Origin: Bacteroidia bacterium
GTDB taxonomy: Bacteria > Bacteroidota > Bacteroidia > Flavobacteriales > Flavobacteriaceae
Assembly: GCA_030427585.1 (NCBI GenBank)
Contig: JAUIBW010000007.1
Location: forward strand, 1-64,000
DNA length: 64,000 nt
Direction: 5' to 3'
Positions 1 through 10,956 of the stretch are shown here, piece by piece (position 1 is the stretch's first letter; each line of letters begins with the position of its first letter). The position numbers and the translations under genes are program-made. The notes under the pieces are model-generated. The model was not told the origin of the DNA, made no database searches, and was given only the letters and a program-made list of their open reading frames with translations.

Positions 1-170
1 CACGTCTTTTTGTCTAATATTTCAAAATAAAACACAACCGTAGCCCTGCTATGCTTGAATTTTCTTTTTCATCTAAGCCAAAAATTCATCATTTTTCTTA
101 TGAGTAAATTTAAATCAGAACTGGTATTAAATATGTGCCTTACACTTATCTAAAATTTAGTACATAAAAA

Positions 171-203
171 AAACCTGTTAAGCTTAAACAGGCTAACAGG
201 TTT
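171..203 (-). terminator. minus-strand intrinsic terminator
   Basis: Minus strand reads AAACCTGTTA-N13-TAACAGGTTTTTTTT. Confidence 0.65.
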
Positions 204-704
204 CATTCATCGCGACTTGGGGAGGTTGCGATTAATTAACAACAAAAAATCACATCAACAAAAATACTTTTTTCGCCACATATACACAGTTTGAAATCAA
301 TTCTATTGTAGGTTTGATCGATTTCTGTAGACGATTTATACGTTTTTTCATAATAGGGGAAACTTGTGTGGGTTAATAATTTTTTTAATCCTTTATAAAA
401 TAATGTTTATAGGAACATTATTTTTTATCGGGACACTAATATGCAAATTATTTTCAACAATTACGTTTAAATACACGAAAAAATCGACAAAATACTCAAA
501 ATTTTAACATTTAAATGCATATTGTTAGTTTTTAAGGCTTAAAGCAAAGGTTTAAGGGCATAGAAGTGCTGTTGAAAGCGTAGTATTTTTCTTTCAAAAA
601 CAAGATAATCTAATCTTGCTATATCAAAACGACTCTTTTGTTGATTTATTATTCGTAGAGGTTTAATTATTATTCGTTGCTATATTTATAGAATTAGATT
701 TAAA

Positions 705-1361
705 TCAATCTAATATCATTTCGGGAATATCCCCTTCAATTATGAGGTTTCCTTCTGTGGCATTCTTAATTTCTTCTACAGATACTCCCGGAGCTCTTTC
801 TAAAAGTTTAAATCCTTTATCAGTAACTTCTAGATAAGCCAGGTTTGTAACTATTTTTTTTACGCAGTTAACTCCAGTAAGTGGAAGTGAACATTTTTTT
901 AGCAATTTAGATGCTCCTGCCTTATTAGTATGCATCATGGCTACAATAATATTCTCTGCGCTAGCTACTAGGTCCATTGCCCCTCCCATTCCTTTGACCA
1001 TCTTACCAGGGATTTTCCAGTTTGCTATATCTCCATTTTCAGAAACTTCCATTGCTCCCAAAATTGTTAAGTCAACGTGTTGCCCTCGAATCATACCAAA
1101 ACTCATTGCAGAGTCAAAAAATGAAGCTCCTGGCATTGTAGTAATTGTTTGTTTTCCTGCATTTATAATATCGGCATCTTCTTCTCCTTCATAAGGAAAA
1201 GGTCCCATTCCCAGAACTCCGTTTTCGCTTTGAAACTCTACTTCTATACCTTGAGGGATATAATTGGCCACTAATGTAGGTATTCCTATTCCCAGGTTTA
1301 CAAAATATCCGTCCTGTAGTTCTTTAGCAATACGCTTTGCAATTCCGTTTTTATCTAACAT
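705..1361 (-). CDS. scoB: 3-oxoacid CoA-transferase subunit B
   Basis: Translation MLDKNGIAKRIAKELQDGYFVNLGIGIPTLVANYI...SENGVLGMGPFP is typical of CoA-transferase subunit B. Start trimmed to the internal Met. Confidence 0.93.
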   Translation of the reverse strand: MLDKNGIAKRIAKELQDGYFVNLGIGIPTLVANYIPQGIEVEFQSENGVLGMGPFPYEGEEDADIINAGKQTITTMPGASFFDSAMSFGMIRGQHVDLTILGAMEVSENGDIANWKIPGKMVKGMGGAMDLVASAENIIVAMMHTNKAGASKLLKKCSLPLTGVNCVKKIVTNLAYLEVTDKGFKLLERAPGVSVEEIKNATEGNLIIEGDIPEMILD

Positions 1362-1623
1362 AATTATTTCTTCTAATCTTATATAAATTAAAATGATTGG
1401 TTGACTCACTGTCCTGAATCCATATTAATAAAGGTATAAAGATCACAGCCAAAGCTATAAGACCATAAAAACTTAAAAGAACAATAGTAACTATCCCACT
1501 TATTATAAATGCAAAGTGTATTTTTCTATTATCAACAACCGCATCTATTCTATTAAAAATATACTTTTTATCTTCTTTATTACAATACTTACACATACCC
1601 TGTACTTCGTCACCAATTTTCAT
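1351..1623 (-). CDS. small membrane protein with N-terminal CxxC motif
   Basis: 90-aa ORF with CKYC motif and two hydrophobic segments; its 3' end overlaps the scoB start. Confidence 0.6.
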   Translation of the reverse strand: MKIGDEVQGMCKYCNKEDKKYIFNRIDAVVDNRKIHFAFIISGIVTIVLLSFYGLIALAVIFIPLLIWIQDSESTNHFNLYKIRRNNYVR

Positions 1624-1709
1624 TTGTAATTCGCCTCTGGTTGCTGCTACTGGTTTAAATTTATTTTGAATCTTACGTTGAGAGCATGTAAACTCTAATT
1701 TTATACTTA

Positions 1710-2351
1710 CTAATTTAAATTAGGTTGAGGTGTCATCCTTAAATAAGGTTTTATCTCTTTATACCCTTTTGGGAATAATTCAGCTATTTCTTCATTAGGT
1801 ACAGAGGGCACAATAACGCAATCTTCTCCAGAGGTCCAATTTGCCGGTGTGGCCACTTTATGATATGCTGTTAACTGAAGCGAATCAATAACGCGTAATA
1901 GCTCATCAAAATTTCTTCCTGTAGAAGCTGGATATGTTATTGTAAGTTTGATTTTTTTATCTGGTGCTATTACAAAAACAGAACGCACTGTTAGTTGACT
2001 ATCCGCATTGGGATGAATCATATCATATAATTCTGATACCTTTCTATCCTCATCGGCGATGATCGGAAAATTAACTGTTGTGTCTTGTGTTTCATTAATA
2101 TCTTTAATCCACCCGTGATGAGATTCTAAGCCATCTACACTTAATGCAGCAACTTTTACATTGCGTTTCTTAAATTCATTTGCGTATTTTGATACTGTAC
2201 CCAATTCTGTAGTACAAACAGGAGTATAATCTGCCGGATGTGAAAATAGAATTCCCCAGTCTTCTCCCAACCAATTATGAAAATCTATTTCTCCTTCTGT
2301 AGTTTGTGCAATGAAGTTTGGTGCTTCATCTCCTAATCGTAATGCAGCCAT
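1710..2351 (-). CDS. peroxiredoxin (AhpC/TSA, Prx6/1-Cys-like)
   Basis: LFSHPADYTPVCTTELG active-site motif and Prx6-like C-terminal region. Confidence 0.95.
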   Translation of the reverse strand: MAALRLGDEAPNFIAQTTEGEIDFHNWLGEDWGILFSHPADYTPVCTTELGTVSKYANEFKKRNVKVAALSVDGLESHHGWIKDINETQDTTVNFPIIADEDRKVSELYDMIHPNADSQLTVRSVFVIAPDKKIKLTITYPASTGRNFDELLRVIDSLQLTAYHKVATPANWTSGEDCVIVPSVPNEEIAELFPKGYKEIKPYLRMTPQPNLN

Positions 2352-2455
2352 AATTTGTGTGTATTTAAGGTTTTAAAAACAAATAGTATTAATTTGAAGT
2401 AATATACTCTTTTTTCAATAGGCTATAAAAAATGATTTTTACATCTATTAAAAGA

Positions 2456-3163
2456 TTAAGCTTTTTCTTTTTTACGAACCGTACGTTGTTCGATTCTTTT
2501 TTCATAATCTTGTCCTTGAAAAATTCGTTGAACAAATATTCCCGGAATATGTATATGATCTGGGTTTAGGGCTCCTGCAGGAACTAATTCTTCTACCTCG
2601 GCCACTGTTATTTTTGCAGCACCACACATACAAGGATTAAAGTTTCTTGCCGTTCCTTTAAAGATCAAATTACCAGCCTCATCACCTTTCCAGGCTTTTA
2701 CAAATGCAAAATCAGCTTTAAATGCATGCTCTAACACATACATTTTTCCATTAAATTCTCGAGTTTCTTTTCCTTCGGCTACTTCGGTACCGTAACCTGC
2801 TGGAGTATAAATTGCAGGAAAACCTCCCTGGGCCGCACGACATCTTTCTGCCAACGTTCCTTGTGGGATAAGTTCTACATCCAATTCGCCACTAAGCATT
2901 TGGCGTTCGAATTCATCATTTTCTCCCACATAAGAAGAGATCATTTTTTTGATTTGCTTTTTTTGAAGTAAAAGCCCTAATCCAAAATCATCAACTCCTG
3001 CATTATTGGATATACAGGTAAGACCTTTGATATTTGATTTTACAAGTTCTGTAATAGTATTTTCGGGAATACCACATAGGCCAAACCCTCCTAGCATAAA
3101 GGTCATATCATCTTTGATACCAACCAAAGCTTCGGTAACATTGGATACCGTTTTACGAATCAT
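2456..3163 (-). CDS. scoA: 3-oxoacid CoA-transferase subunit A
   Basis: [12 protein letters not shown]...[16 protein letters not shown] typical of CoA-transferase subunit A. Confidence 0.94.
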   Translation of the reverse strand: MIRKTVSNVTEALVGIKDDMTFMLGGFGLCGIPENTITELVKSNIKGLTCISNNAGVDDFGLGLLLQKKQIKKMISSYVGENDEFERQMLSGELDVELIPQGTLAERCRAAQGGFPAIYTPAGYGTEVAEGKETREFNGKMYVLEHAFKADFAFVKAWKGDEAGNLIFKGTARNFNPCMCGAAKITVAEVEELVPAGALNPDHIHIPGIFVQRIFQGQDYEKRIEQRTVRKKEKA

Positions 3164-3264
3164 AGTGTTCTAATTTTAGCAGACTAAAAGTACTAAAAAA
3201 AACAGTATTTTATCTTTTGAAATTAGATAGTTTTAAGAATCTTTTAAACCAGGTAAGGCCTATT

Positions 3265-5595
3265 TTAAAGACTGAACTCATCTATATTCTCATCCTGAAT
3301 ACTATTTCTCTTAAAAGCCTTACAATCTACTTCGATAGTTAAGTTTTCTGGCTTTGAAAAAGCTTCTTTAGAAATTTTTAATGTTTTATCGTCATAGCAT
3401 TTTCTCATAAATAGTGCCCATACCGGTAATGCCATTGTAGCTCCTTGCCCAAAAGTAGTTGTTCTAAAATGCGTAGCTCTATCGTCTCCTCCAACCCAAA
3501 CTCCTGTACAAAGGTTAGGAACAATACCCATAAACCAACCATCACTTTGATTTTGTGTTGTTCCTGTTTTACCAGCTATAGGGTTTGTAAACTTATATGG
3601 GTGACCGGTGACTACATTTTTTATATCATATCTTGATGAAGGTCCTGTACGTAAACGTACTCCAGAACCAGATTGAGTAACACCCTCCATTAGATTAATA
3701 GTCACATAAGCAGCTTCTTTACTAATCACATCACGTGTTTCGGGAACAAATTGATACAAAACAGTTCCGTTTTTATCTTCAATACTAGTAATGGTTACTG
3801 GTTTGGTATATATCCCTTGGTTAGCAAATGTACTATAGGCTCCTACCATTTCTGACAATTTCAAATCTACTGACCCTAATGCTATAGAAGCTACCTCAAG
3901 AATATCTGATTCTACTCCCATTTTCTTTGCCAGACGAACAATAGGTTCTGGTCCTATTCTATCCATTAAACGTGCAGAAATTGTATTCACAGATTTGGCT
4001 AACGCTTCTTTAAGACTCATATACCCTGTATAATCAGCATCACTATTTTTTGGTGTCCAGTCATTATCGATTACACCGTGAGAGCCTGCCGAAATTGTTA
4101 TTTGAGATTTTGGTATCGTATCACAAGGAGAGAGCTTAAGTTGGTCTATTGCAGTTGCATACACAAAAGGTTTAAACGTAGACCCTACCTGTCTTGCTCC
4201 CTGATATACATGATCATATTGAAAATGTTTATAATTTACCCCTCCTACCCAAGCTTTAACATGCCCGGTTTGTGGTTCCATAGACATTAATCCCGAGCGT
4301 AAAAACTTTTTATAATATAAGATAGAATCTTTAGGAGTCATGATTGTGTCTATTTCTCCTTTCCAACTAAATATGCTCATCTCTGTCTTTTCATCAAAAG
4401 ATTTTTTTATTTCTTTTTCACTTTTACCTTGGCTAAGCATCTTTTTCCATCTGGCAGAAGATTTAATACTTCGATTCAATATTCTTTCTACTTCGGCCTC
4501 TGTTAAGTCTCTAAAAGGAGTAGTTTTATTATCTTTTTCTTGTTTATCAAATTCTTTTTGAAGATTTGCCATATGTTCCTGTACTGCTTCTTCTGCATAT
4601 TTTTGCATACGAGAATCTATAGTTACATTAATTCGTAATCCATCTCTATAAATATCAAAATATTCGGGATCGCCCTCGGCATTTTCTTCTTTAGGATTTT
4701 CTTTTACCCATTTTGACATCCAACTTCTTACGTACTCTCTAAAATAAGTTGCAGTCCCATCATTATGACCTTCTGGAGAGTAATCTAGTTTAAGTGGTAA
4801 TTGTTTTAAACTATCTCTTTGTTTTTCTGTGATGTACTCATATTTCTCCATCTGATTAAGAACCACATCTCTTCTTGTTTTTACCATTTCTGGTCTACGA
4901 AGCGGATTATAAAGTGATGAATTTTTTAACATCCCTACCAATACAGCTGCTTCTTCTACAGTAAGGTCTTTAGGGTTCTTTCCGAAATAAATTCTCGATG
5001 CAGAACTTATACCAATTGCTTGATTAAGAAAATCATATTTATTAAGATACATCGTTACAATTTCTTTCTTGGTATATTGTCTTTCTAAACGAGTTGCAAT
5101 TACCCATTCCTGTATTTTTTGCAAATATCGCTCGATCTTATTCTTTGATCCTCCAGTAAATAATTGCTTTGCCAACTGTTGTGATATCGTACTTGCCCCG
5201 CCTTTGGTTCCTAAAAAAACAAATGCTCTTAATGTTCCTCTGGCATCTATCCCAGAGTGGTCATAATATCTTGCATCTTCTGTAGCTACCAGGGCGTCAA
5301 CCAAATGTTGTGGTAGATCTTCATAACTTACAGGGGTACGGTTTTCTTTAAAAAAGGTTCCTATTTGTACCCCATCTGAAGAGATAATTTGGGTTGCCAA
5401 ATCATTTTGTGGATTTTCTAATTCTTCAAATTTAGGCATTTCTCCATAAACTCCCCAACTAGCCAGAAGAAAGAGTAAGGTTATTAAAAACAATCCCGAT
5501 CCAAATAGTATCCAAAATGCTTTTATGTATTTTATGGTATTACTCGCAGGAGTTTTTGCTCTTTTTTTTGTTGATTTGGGTTTTGCCTTTGCCAT
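3265..5595 (-). CDS. penicillin-binding protein 1A (transglycosylase/transpeptidase)
   Basis: GT51 motif ATEDARYYDHSGID, QQLAKQLF; transpeptidase STFKPF, SVNT, KTGTT motifs. Confidence 0.96.
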   Translation of the reverse strand: MAKAKPKSTKKRAKTPASNTIKYIKAFWILFGSGLFLITLLFLLASWGVYGEMPKFEELENPQNDLATQIISSDGVQIGTFFKENRTPVSYEDLPQHLVDALVATEDARYYDHSGIDARGTLRAFVFLGTKGGASTISQQLAKQLFTGGSKNKIERYLQKIQEWVIATRLERQYTKKEIVTMYLNKYDFLNQAIGISSASRIYFGKNPKDLTVEEAAVLVGMLKNSSLYNPLRRPEMVKTRRDVVLNQMEKYEYITEKQRDSLKQLPLKLDYSPEGHNDGTATYFREYVRSWMSKWVKENPKEENAEGDPEYFDIYRDGLRINVTIDSRMQKYAEEAVQEHMANLQKEFDKQEKDNKTTPFRDLTEAEVERILNRSIKSSARWKKMLSQGKSEKEIKKSFDEKTEMSIFSWKGEIDTIMTPKDSILYYKKFLRSGLMSMEPQTGHVKAWVGGVNYKHFQYDHVYQGARQVGSTFKPFVYATAIDQLKLSPCDTIPKSQITISAGSHGVIDNDWTPKNSDADYTGYMSLKEALAKSVNTISARLMDRIGPEPIVRLAKKMGVESDILEVASIALGSVDLKLSEMVGAYSTFANQGIYTKPVTITSIEDKNGTVLYQFVPETRDVISKEAAYVTINLMEGVTQSGSGVRLRTGPSSRYDIKNVVTGHPYKFTNPIAGKTGTTQNQSDGWFMGIVPNLCTGVWVGGDDRATHFRTTTFGQGATMALPVWALFMRKCYDDKTLKISKEAFSKPENLTIEVDCKAFKRNSIQDENIDEFSL

Positions 5596-5752
5596 ATTTC
5601 AGCTATTTAAATCTATTTTTTTTAAGATCAGAGAACGTTTTTCCCCTTTTGTCAATACCTTCCTTATCCAGATCTTTCTCTAAAAATCTTTTAATGATAT
5701 TTTTTGTCTATATCTAATTGGGTAGAAGATAGATCCTATTTTTTATAATTTA

Positions 5753-6244
5753 TCAGGGATTTTGAATATTTTCTATCCTAAATCCTATATCTGTAATTCC
5801 TTTTAATGACGATATCCCATTTACTTCACCATTTTTTCTCATGGCGTGTTCTATCGTTATCGTATAATTTCCCTTTTCTTTAAAACTTACATTTTCTTTA
5901 TACCACAATTTATTTTCTTTAAGATCAGAAAAACCTGTTCCTAACCATTTTCCATCAGGGGCTGCAAGACGATATTCTAAGGTATCAGTAACTATCTTAC
6001 CATTTGGAAATTTCATTTCACTAATTAAAAACAAATTACTGTATTTGTATTCATTATTGTTACGAACATTTATAAATAAATTATAGGATTGTGTTGTGTC
6101 GAGTTCTGGAAGTGTAAAACTCACTTTCTCATCTATTTCCCATGCATCAGCTACTGTATGATAAGTATCGAAAACCTGTTTATCATCACAAGAGATCATC
6201 CCAACTATAATACATACTATTAAAAAAAACCTAAGTTTTATCAT
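5753..6244 (-). CDS. gldH: gliding motility lipoprotein GldH
   Basis: Start trimmed to MIKLRFFLIVCIIVGMISCDD (lipobox); GldH-like sequence next to a PSP1/RicT gene, the usual Bacteroidota context. Confidence 0.85.
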   Translation of the reverse strand: MIKLRFFLIVCIIVGMISCDDKQVFDTYHTVADAWEIDEKVSFTLPELDTTQSYNLFINVRNNNEYKYSNLFLISEMKFPNGKIVTDTLEYRLAAPDGKWLGTGFSDLKENKLWYKENVSFKEKGNYTITIEHAMRKNGEVNGISSLKGITDIGFRIENIQNP

Positions 6245-7499
6245 TATTCCTATTACGAGACCTACGTTTTTTATTACCTCGATTATTTGATTTATTTGTT
6301 TTACCAGAATTCCCTTCTTTTGGTTTGTTTGAAACTGCCACTTGCTTATCTGAAGATCTTCTGTTTTTATTTTTTCGTTTGTTACGATTCCTTCTTTTAT
6401 TACGTTTAGGCTGATCAAATCGGGTTAAGCTATCTTGTCCTACAACGTTCTCAAAATCTGTTTTAGTATCTTCTATTAATTCTGAAGCAAAATCTTCTAA
6501 GCTTGTTACTTTTTCATTGTTCTTGTTCGCCGCAATAATTTCATTAACATCTTCGACAGATATTCTATGCCAATTCATCCATTCCCCTTCGTAAGCATAC
6601 CACAGCAATCCTTTAAAAATATCTATTTTTTGACATACAGCAGTCCCTTTATCGGTTTTAAGCTTTATGTCTGTCTTAGGAAAATTATTAAGTGCATCGA
6701 TATATGCATCTAATTCATAATTAAGACAGCATTTTAGTTTTCCGCATTGACCGGCAAGTTTTTGCGGATTTAAAGATAATTGCTGGTACCTGGCTGCACT
6801 AGTATTTACCGATCTAAAATCGGTAAGCCAGGTAGAGCAACATAGTTCCCTTCCACACGAACCAATACCTCCCAATCGCGCAGCTTCTTGCCTAAAGCCT
6901 ACTTGTCGCATTTCTATACGAGTATTAAATTCGTGTGCAAACTCTTTTATTAACTGCCTAAAGTCTACTCGCTCTTCTGCTGTATAATAAAAAGTAGCTT
7001 TAGATCCATCACCCTGAAATTCGATATCAGAAATCTTCATTTGCAGTTCTAATCTAATTGCGATTTCCCGAGCACGAACCTTCATAGCTTCTTCTCTGTC
7101 TCGAGCTTTCTGCCATATATCTATATCTTTTTGAGATGCTTTTCGATATATTTTTTTTATCTCTTCGCTATCCAATTCTACTTTCTTTTTTTTCATTTGG
7201 ATACGAACTAACTCCCCGGTAAGAGTAACAATTCCTACATCATGACCAGGAGAGGACTCTGTTGCAACAATATCTCCAATACTTAAAGAAAGATTTTCTG
7301 TATTTTTAAAGAAGTTTTTTCTACCGTTCTTAAATCGTATTTCAACATAAGAAAAAGGTAATGATCCACTAGGAAGTGACATATTGGATAACCAATCAAA
7401 AACCGTTAATTTATTGCAACCATCTGTACCACAGGTACCATTATTCTTACAACCCTTAGGTTGCCCGTCTTTTGCGGAGGAACAACTGTTACACCCCAT
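6231..7499 (-). CDS. ricT: PSP1 domain / RicT (YaaT)-like protein
   Basis: PSP1 core ...GGIGSCGRELCCSTWL...QCGKLKCCLNYE; Cys-rich N-terminus; basic C-terminal tail. Confidence 0.88.
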   Translation of the reverse strand: MGCNSCSSAKDGQPKGCKNNGTCGTDGCNKLTVFDWLSNMSLPSGSLPFSYVEIRFKNGRKNFFKNTENLSLSIGDIVATESSPGHDVGIVTLTGELVRIQMKKKKVELDSEEIKKIYRKASQKDIDIWQKARDREEAMKVRAREIAIRLELQMKISDIEFQGDGSKATFYYTAEERVDFRQLIKEFAHEFNTRIEMRQVGFRQEAARLGGIGSCGRELCCSTWLTDFRSVNTSAARYQQLSLNPQKLAGQCGKLKCCLNYELDAYIDALNNFPKTDIKLKTDKGTAVCQKIDIFKGLLWYAYEGEWMNWHRISVEDVNEIIAANKNNEKVTSLEDFASELIEDTKTDFENVVGQDSLTRFDQPKRNKRRNRNKRKNKNRRSSDKQVAVSNKPKEGNSGKTNKSNNRGNKKRRSRNRNNDKT

Positions 7500-7659
7500 A
7501 TTTTTTGTCTATATTGAAATTTGTCTGCGATCATAATCGCAACAAATATGGTTCTTACTAAGTTAGAAATATATCATTTCTAACGTATCAATCGTTAAAG
7601 ATACTATGAAATGAGGATAAAAAAAACTATCTGCTATAGTATCTTCACCTTTTTAAGTG

Positions 7660-8691
7660 TTACTTCTTATATTTTAATGCTTCAGAGCGACCTTTTTTAA
7701 AGATTTTATTACTATTTCCTTTACCTTTTCGTAATGCTTTTTGTTCTTCAAACGATAATCTATTAATCTCCATACATTGTGTCGAGCAACAGTTTTCTAA
7801 TTCTGCCGCGCAATTTTCACACTGTATAAACAATAAGTGGCATGCTTCATTTTCACAATTCACGTGGGTATCACACGGGGTGCCACATTGATGGCAATTA
7901 GCTATCACATCGTTAGAAATACGCTCTGCTCTTCTATGATCAAATACAAAGTTTTTACCCAAAAATTTATTTTCTAAACCCTGAGCTTCGACCTGTCTTG
8001 CATATTCTATAATACCTCCTTCTAATTGAAATACATTTTTAAATCCTTTGTGCTTATAATATGCGCTGGCTTTCTCACAGCGTATACCCCCAGTACAATA
8101 CATTACCAGTTTTTTATCTTCTTTATGATCTTTAAGATCTTCTTCGATAATGTCCAAAGAGTCTCTAAACGTATCTACATCGGGTGTAACAGCTCCTTTA
8201 AAATGGCCTATTTCACTTTCATAATGATTACGCATATCGACCAGTACTGTATCAGGATCTTCGATAAGTTTATTAAATGCAGAAGCATCAACATGTACTC
8301 CTTTATTGGTTACATCAAATGTATCATCATCTAATCCATCGGCTACAATCTTTTTACGAATTTTTACTTTTAGCTTCAAAAAGGATTTTGCGTTTTGCTC
8401 TCTTGCGATATTGAGGCGCACATTTTCTAGAAAAGAAATACTATCCAGATGTTTTTTAAAAGCTTCAAAATTAGGTGCCGGGACAGATAATTGCCCATTT
8501 ATACCTTCTTTAGCCACATAAATACGCCCCAAAACCTCGAGTTCATTCCAATGAATAAAAAGATGATTTCTAAAAATTTGTGGATTACCAATATGTGCAT
8601 ATTTGTAGAAAGATAGCGTAAGTCGGTCTGTACCGGCTTCATCGATAAGAGCTGCTCTTTCTTTTGCACTTAATTTGTTGTACAGTTGCAT
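7660..8691 (-). CDS. trhO: tRNA uridine(34) hydroxylase, rhodanese family
   Basis: Acylphosphatase-like N-terminus, rhodanese active site YCTGGIRCEKAS, Cys-rich C-terminus. Confidence 0.92.
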   Translation of the reverse strand: MQLYNKLSAKERAALIDEAGTDRLTLSFYKYAHIGNPQIFRNHLFIHWNELEVLGRIYVAKEGINGQLSVPAPNFEAFKKHLDSISFLENVRLNIAREQNAKSFLKLKVKIRKKIVADGLDDDTFDVTNKGVHVDASAFNKLIEDPDTVLVDMRNHYESEIGHFKGAVTPDVDTFRDSLDIIEEDLKDHKEDKKLVMYCTGGIRCEKASAYYKHKGFKNVFQLEGGIIEYARQVEAQGLENKFLGKNFVFDHRRAERISNDVIANCHQCGTPCDTHVNCENEACHLLFIQCENCAAELENCCSTQCMEINRLSFEEQKALRKGKGNSNKIFKKGRSEALKYKK

Positions 8692-8925
8692 GCTATACTT
8701 ACGTTTTAAGTTAGCCCCAAATACTATGTTTTTGAGGTAAAAGAAATTTTTTTCCAAAAATACAAATCATAAAGTAATATACAAAAACTGCTATTTGAGT
8801 TTTAGATGGTGGGTATATTACCAAAAGCGGTAATTGTGATGATTATTCTATAATTCCATTATACAAACCTAGAGACATGGATAATTCAGATAATGCAAAT
8901 CAATAAATTCTAATTTCAGAATATA

Positions 8926-8961
8926 AAAAATGCCTTAAAAATTATTCTAAGGCATTTTTTG
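8926..8961. terminator. bidirectional intrinsic terminator-like hairpin
   Basis: AAAAAATGCCTTA-N10-TAAGGCATTTTTT. Confidence 0.7.
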
Positions 8962-9323
8962 GGCTAATTCGTTATTAAATAATTTAACGATTAAAAAATA
9001 TAATAACGAAGCTAGCCACCTTCTACTATACAATTACTAATTTTAGTAATTGTGCAGCCATCAAGATGATGTCTTACGACCTTTTTAAGAAATTTCATCT
9101 TTCTCTTTCCTTCTGCTTTTGTTCATGTTTGCTTTTTATGTAGATGCTATAAAAACAAAAGGGTTGCGCTATACGCTTAAAAAAATGTAATCGTTGTCTG
9201 CCTCCAGTTTAAAAACACCAAATCTTACTAGATAAAGTGCAGATATTTGTTGTTAATAATGATTTTAGAATCTGTATCCCAACTACAAAAAGAAATAGTA
9301 CTTTAGCAAAAAGTTTATTATCA

Positions 9324-10361
9324 ATGTCAAATCCCGATATATTTGAACAACAAATGAGTACAGAGAAAGACGCAAAATTAAAAGCATTAAAACTTACCCT
9401 AGATAAATTAGATAAAGCCTACGGAAAAGGAACTGTAATGAAGATGAGTGACAGTTCTGTGCAGGAAGTAGATGTGATCCCTACAGGCTCTCTTGGTTTA
9501 GACCTTGCATTAGGTGTTGGTGGGTATCCAAAAGGAAGAGTCATCGAAATTTACGGGCCAGAATCTTCTGGTAAAACGACACTTACCTTACATGCCATTG
9601 CCCAGGCACAGAAAGCTGGCGGTATTGCAGCATTTATTGATGCAGAGCACGCTTTTGATCGTTTTTATGCAGAAAAATTAGGTGTTGACATAGATAATTT
9701 AATTATTTCTCAGCCAGATCATGGGGAGCAGGCTTTAGAAATTGCTGATAACCTGATCAGATCTGGAGCTATCGATATTATCGTTATTGATTCTGTGGCA
9801 GCACTTACTCCTAAAAGCGAAATCGAAGGTGAAATGGGAGATTCTAAAATGGGACTTCATGCACGGTTAATGTCCCAGGCCCTTCGAAAATTAACCAGTT
9901 CAATTAGCAAAACCAATTGTACCGTAATTTTTATTAATCAGCTTCGTGAAAAAATCGGGGTAATGTTTGGAAATCCTGAAACGACCACTGGTGGTAACGC
10001 CTTAAAATTTTATGCTTCGGTACGTTTAGATATTCGTCGTTCTACACAGATCAAAGATAGTAATAGTGAAGTACAAGGAAACAAAACGCGGGTTAAAGTA
10101 GTAAAAAACAAAGTGGCACCCCCTTTTAGAACTGCAGAATTTGACATCATGTATGGAGAAGGGATTTCTAAAAATGGAGAAATCATCGATATTGGTGTAG
10201 ATTACGAGATTATCAAGAAAAGTGGTTCCTGGTTTAGTTATCAAGATACCAAATTAGGACAAGGACGGGATGCAGTAAAATCGTTACTTAATGATAATCC
10301 AGAACTTATGGAAGAACTTGAACAAAAAATCAAAGAAGCCATAAAAATTGCAAAAGAATAA
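9324..10361 (+). CDS. recA: recombinase RecA
   Basis: Walker [40 protein letters not shown]. Start chosen at [14 protein letters not shown] (9354) is an alternative. Confidence 0.98.
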   Translation: MSNPDIFEQQMSTEKDAKLKALKLTLDKLDKAYGKGTVMKMSDSSVQEVDVIPTGSLGLDLALGVGGYPKGRVIEIYGPESSGKTTLTLHAIAQAQKAGGIAAFIDAEHAFDRFYAEKLGVDIDNLIISQPDHGEQALEIADNLIRSGAIDIIVIDSVAALTPKSEIEGEMGDSKMGLHARLMSQALRKLTSSISKTNCTVIFINQLREKIGVMFGNPETTTGGNALKFYASVRLDIRRSTQIKDSNSEVQGNKTRVKVVKNKVAPPFRTAEFDIMYGEGISKNGEIIDIGVDYEIIKKSGSWFSYQDTKLGQGRDAVKSLLNDNPELMEELEQKIKEAIKIAKE

Positions 10362-10382
10362 AACTTTCTTAATAAAAATACT

Positions 10383-10407
10383 AAAATCCCGAAGCTTCGG
10401 GATTTTT
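10383..10407 (+). terminator. recA terminator
   Basis: AAAATCCCGAAGCTTCGGGATTTTTTT hairpin plus T-tract. Confidence 0.85.
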
Positions 10408-10487
10408 TTATACCTTAAAAGCAACCTTATCTGTATTAGAGCATCTACCTAATGGATGTATATACGATCTCTCAAAACCCCAAGAAA

Positions 10488-10904
10488 ATGAGAAGGATAA
10501 AAACAGTTTTAATATTTTTTATAGCAGTTATCTTAACTGGATGTTCTGACGACGATGATGGAACGAGTTTCTTTTATGAATTAGCTACTGTACAGGAAGC
10601 TTCACTGCCCGATCAGTTTAATCGAGAAGAAATCTATACCATTACTGTATCTTACTACAGACCAACAAATTGTCACTCTTTTGCAGGATTTGATTATAAC
10701 AGATTAGGAAATGAACGAACGGTATCTGTAGTCAATTTGGTAGTTAATGAAGGTAATTGTAAAGATTTAGAAACAACAGATCTAGTTGAGGTATCTTTTG
10801 ATTTTTTGGTAGGAAATGAAGATTCTTACATCTTTAGATTCTGGCAAGGAAGAGACGAAAATGGAAATAATCAATTTTTAACCGTAGAAGTACCTGTATT
10901 ATAA
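10488..10904 (+). CDS. hypothetical lipoprotein
   Basis: Lipobox VILTGC after signal peptide; start trimmed to MRRIKTV. Confidence 0.7.
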   Translation: MRRIKTVLIFFIAVILTGCSDDDDGTSFFYELATVQEASLPDQFNREEIYTITVSYYRPTNCHSFAGFDYNRLGNERTVSVVNLVVNEGNCKDLETTDLVEVSFDFLVGNEDSYIFRFWQGRDENGNNQFLTVEVPVL

Positions 10905-10956
10905 ATTAAACCCGTTTTTATACATTAAAAAATGGGTAAACTAAAAATAGCTGTTA

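Noticed and set aside
8026-8521. Plus-strand ORFs 8026-8334 and 8306-8521
   Set aside because: Antisense to trhO, no recognisable domain, overlap each other.
9031-9052. Hairpin CAATTACTAA-TT-TTAGTAATTG upstream of recA as a riboswitch
   Set aside because: Isolated AT-rich hairpin with no conserved riboswitch features; too little evidence.
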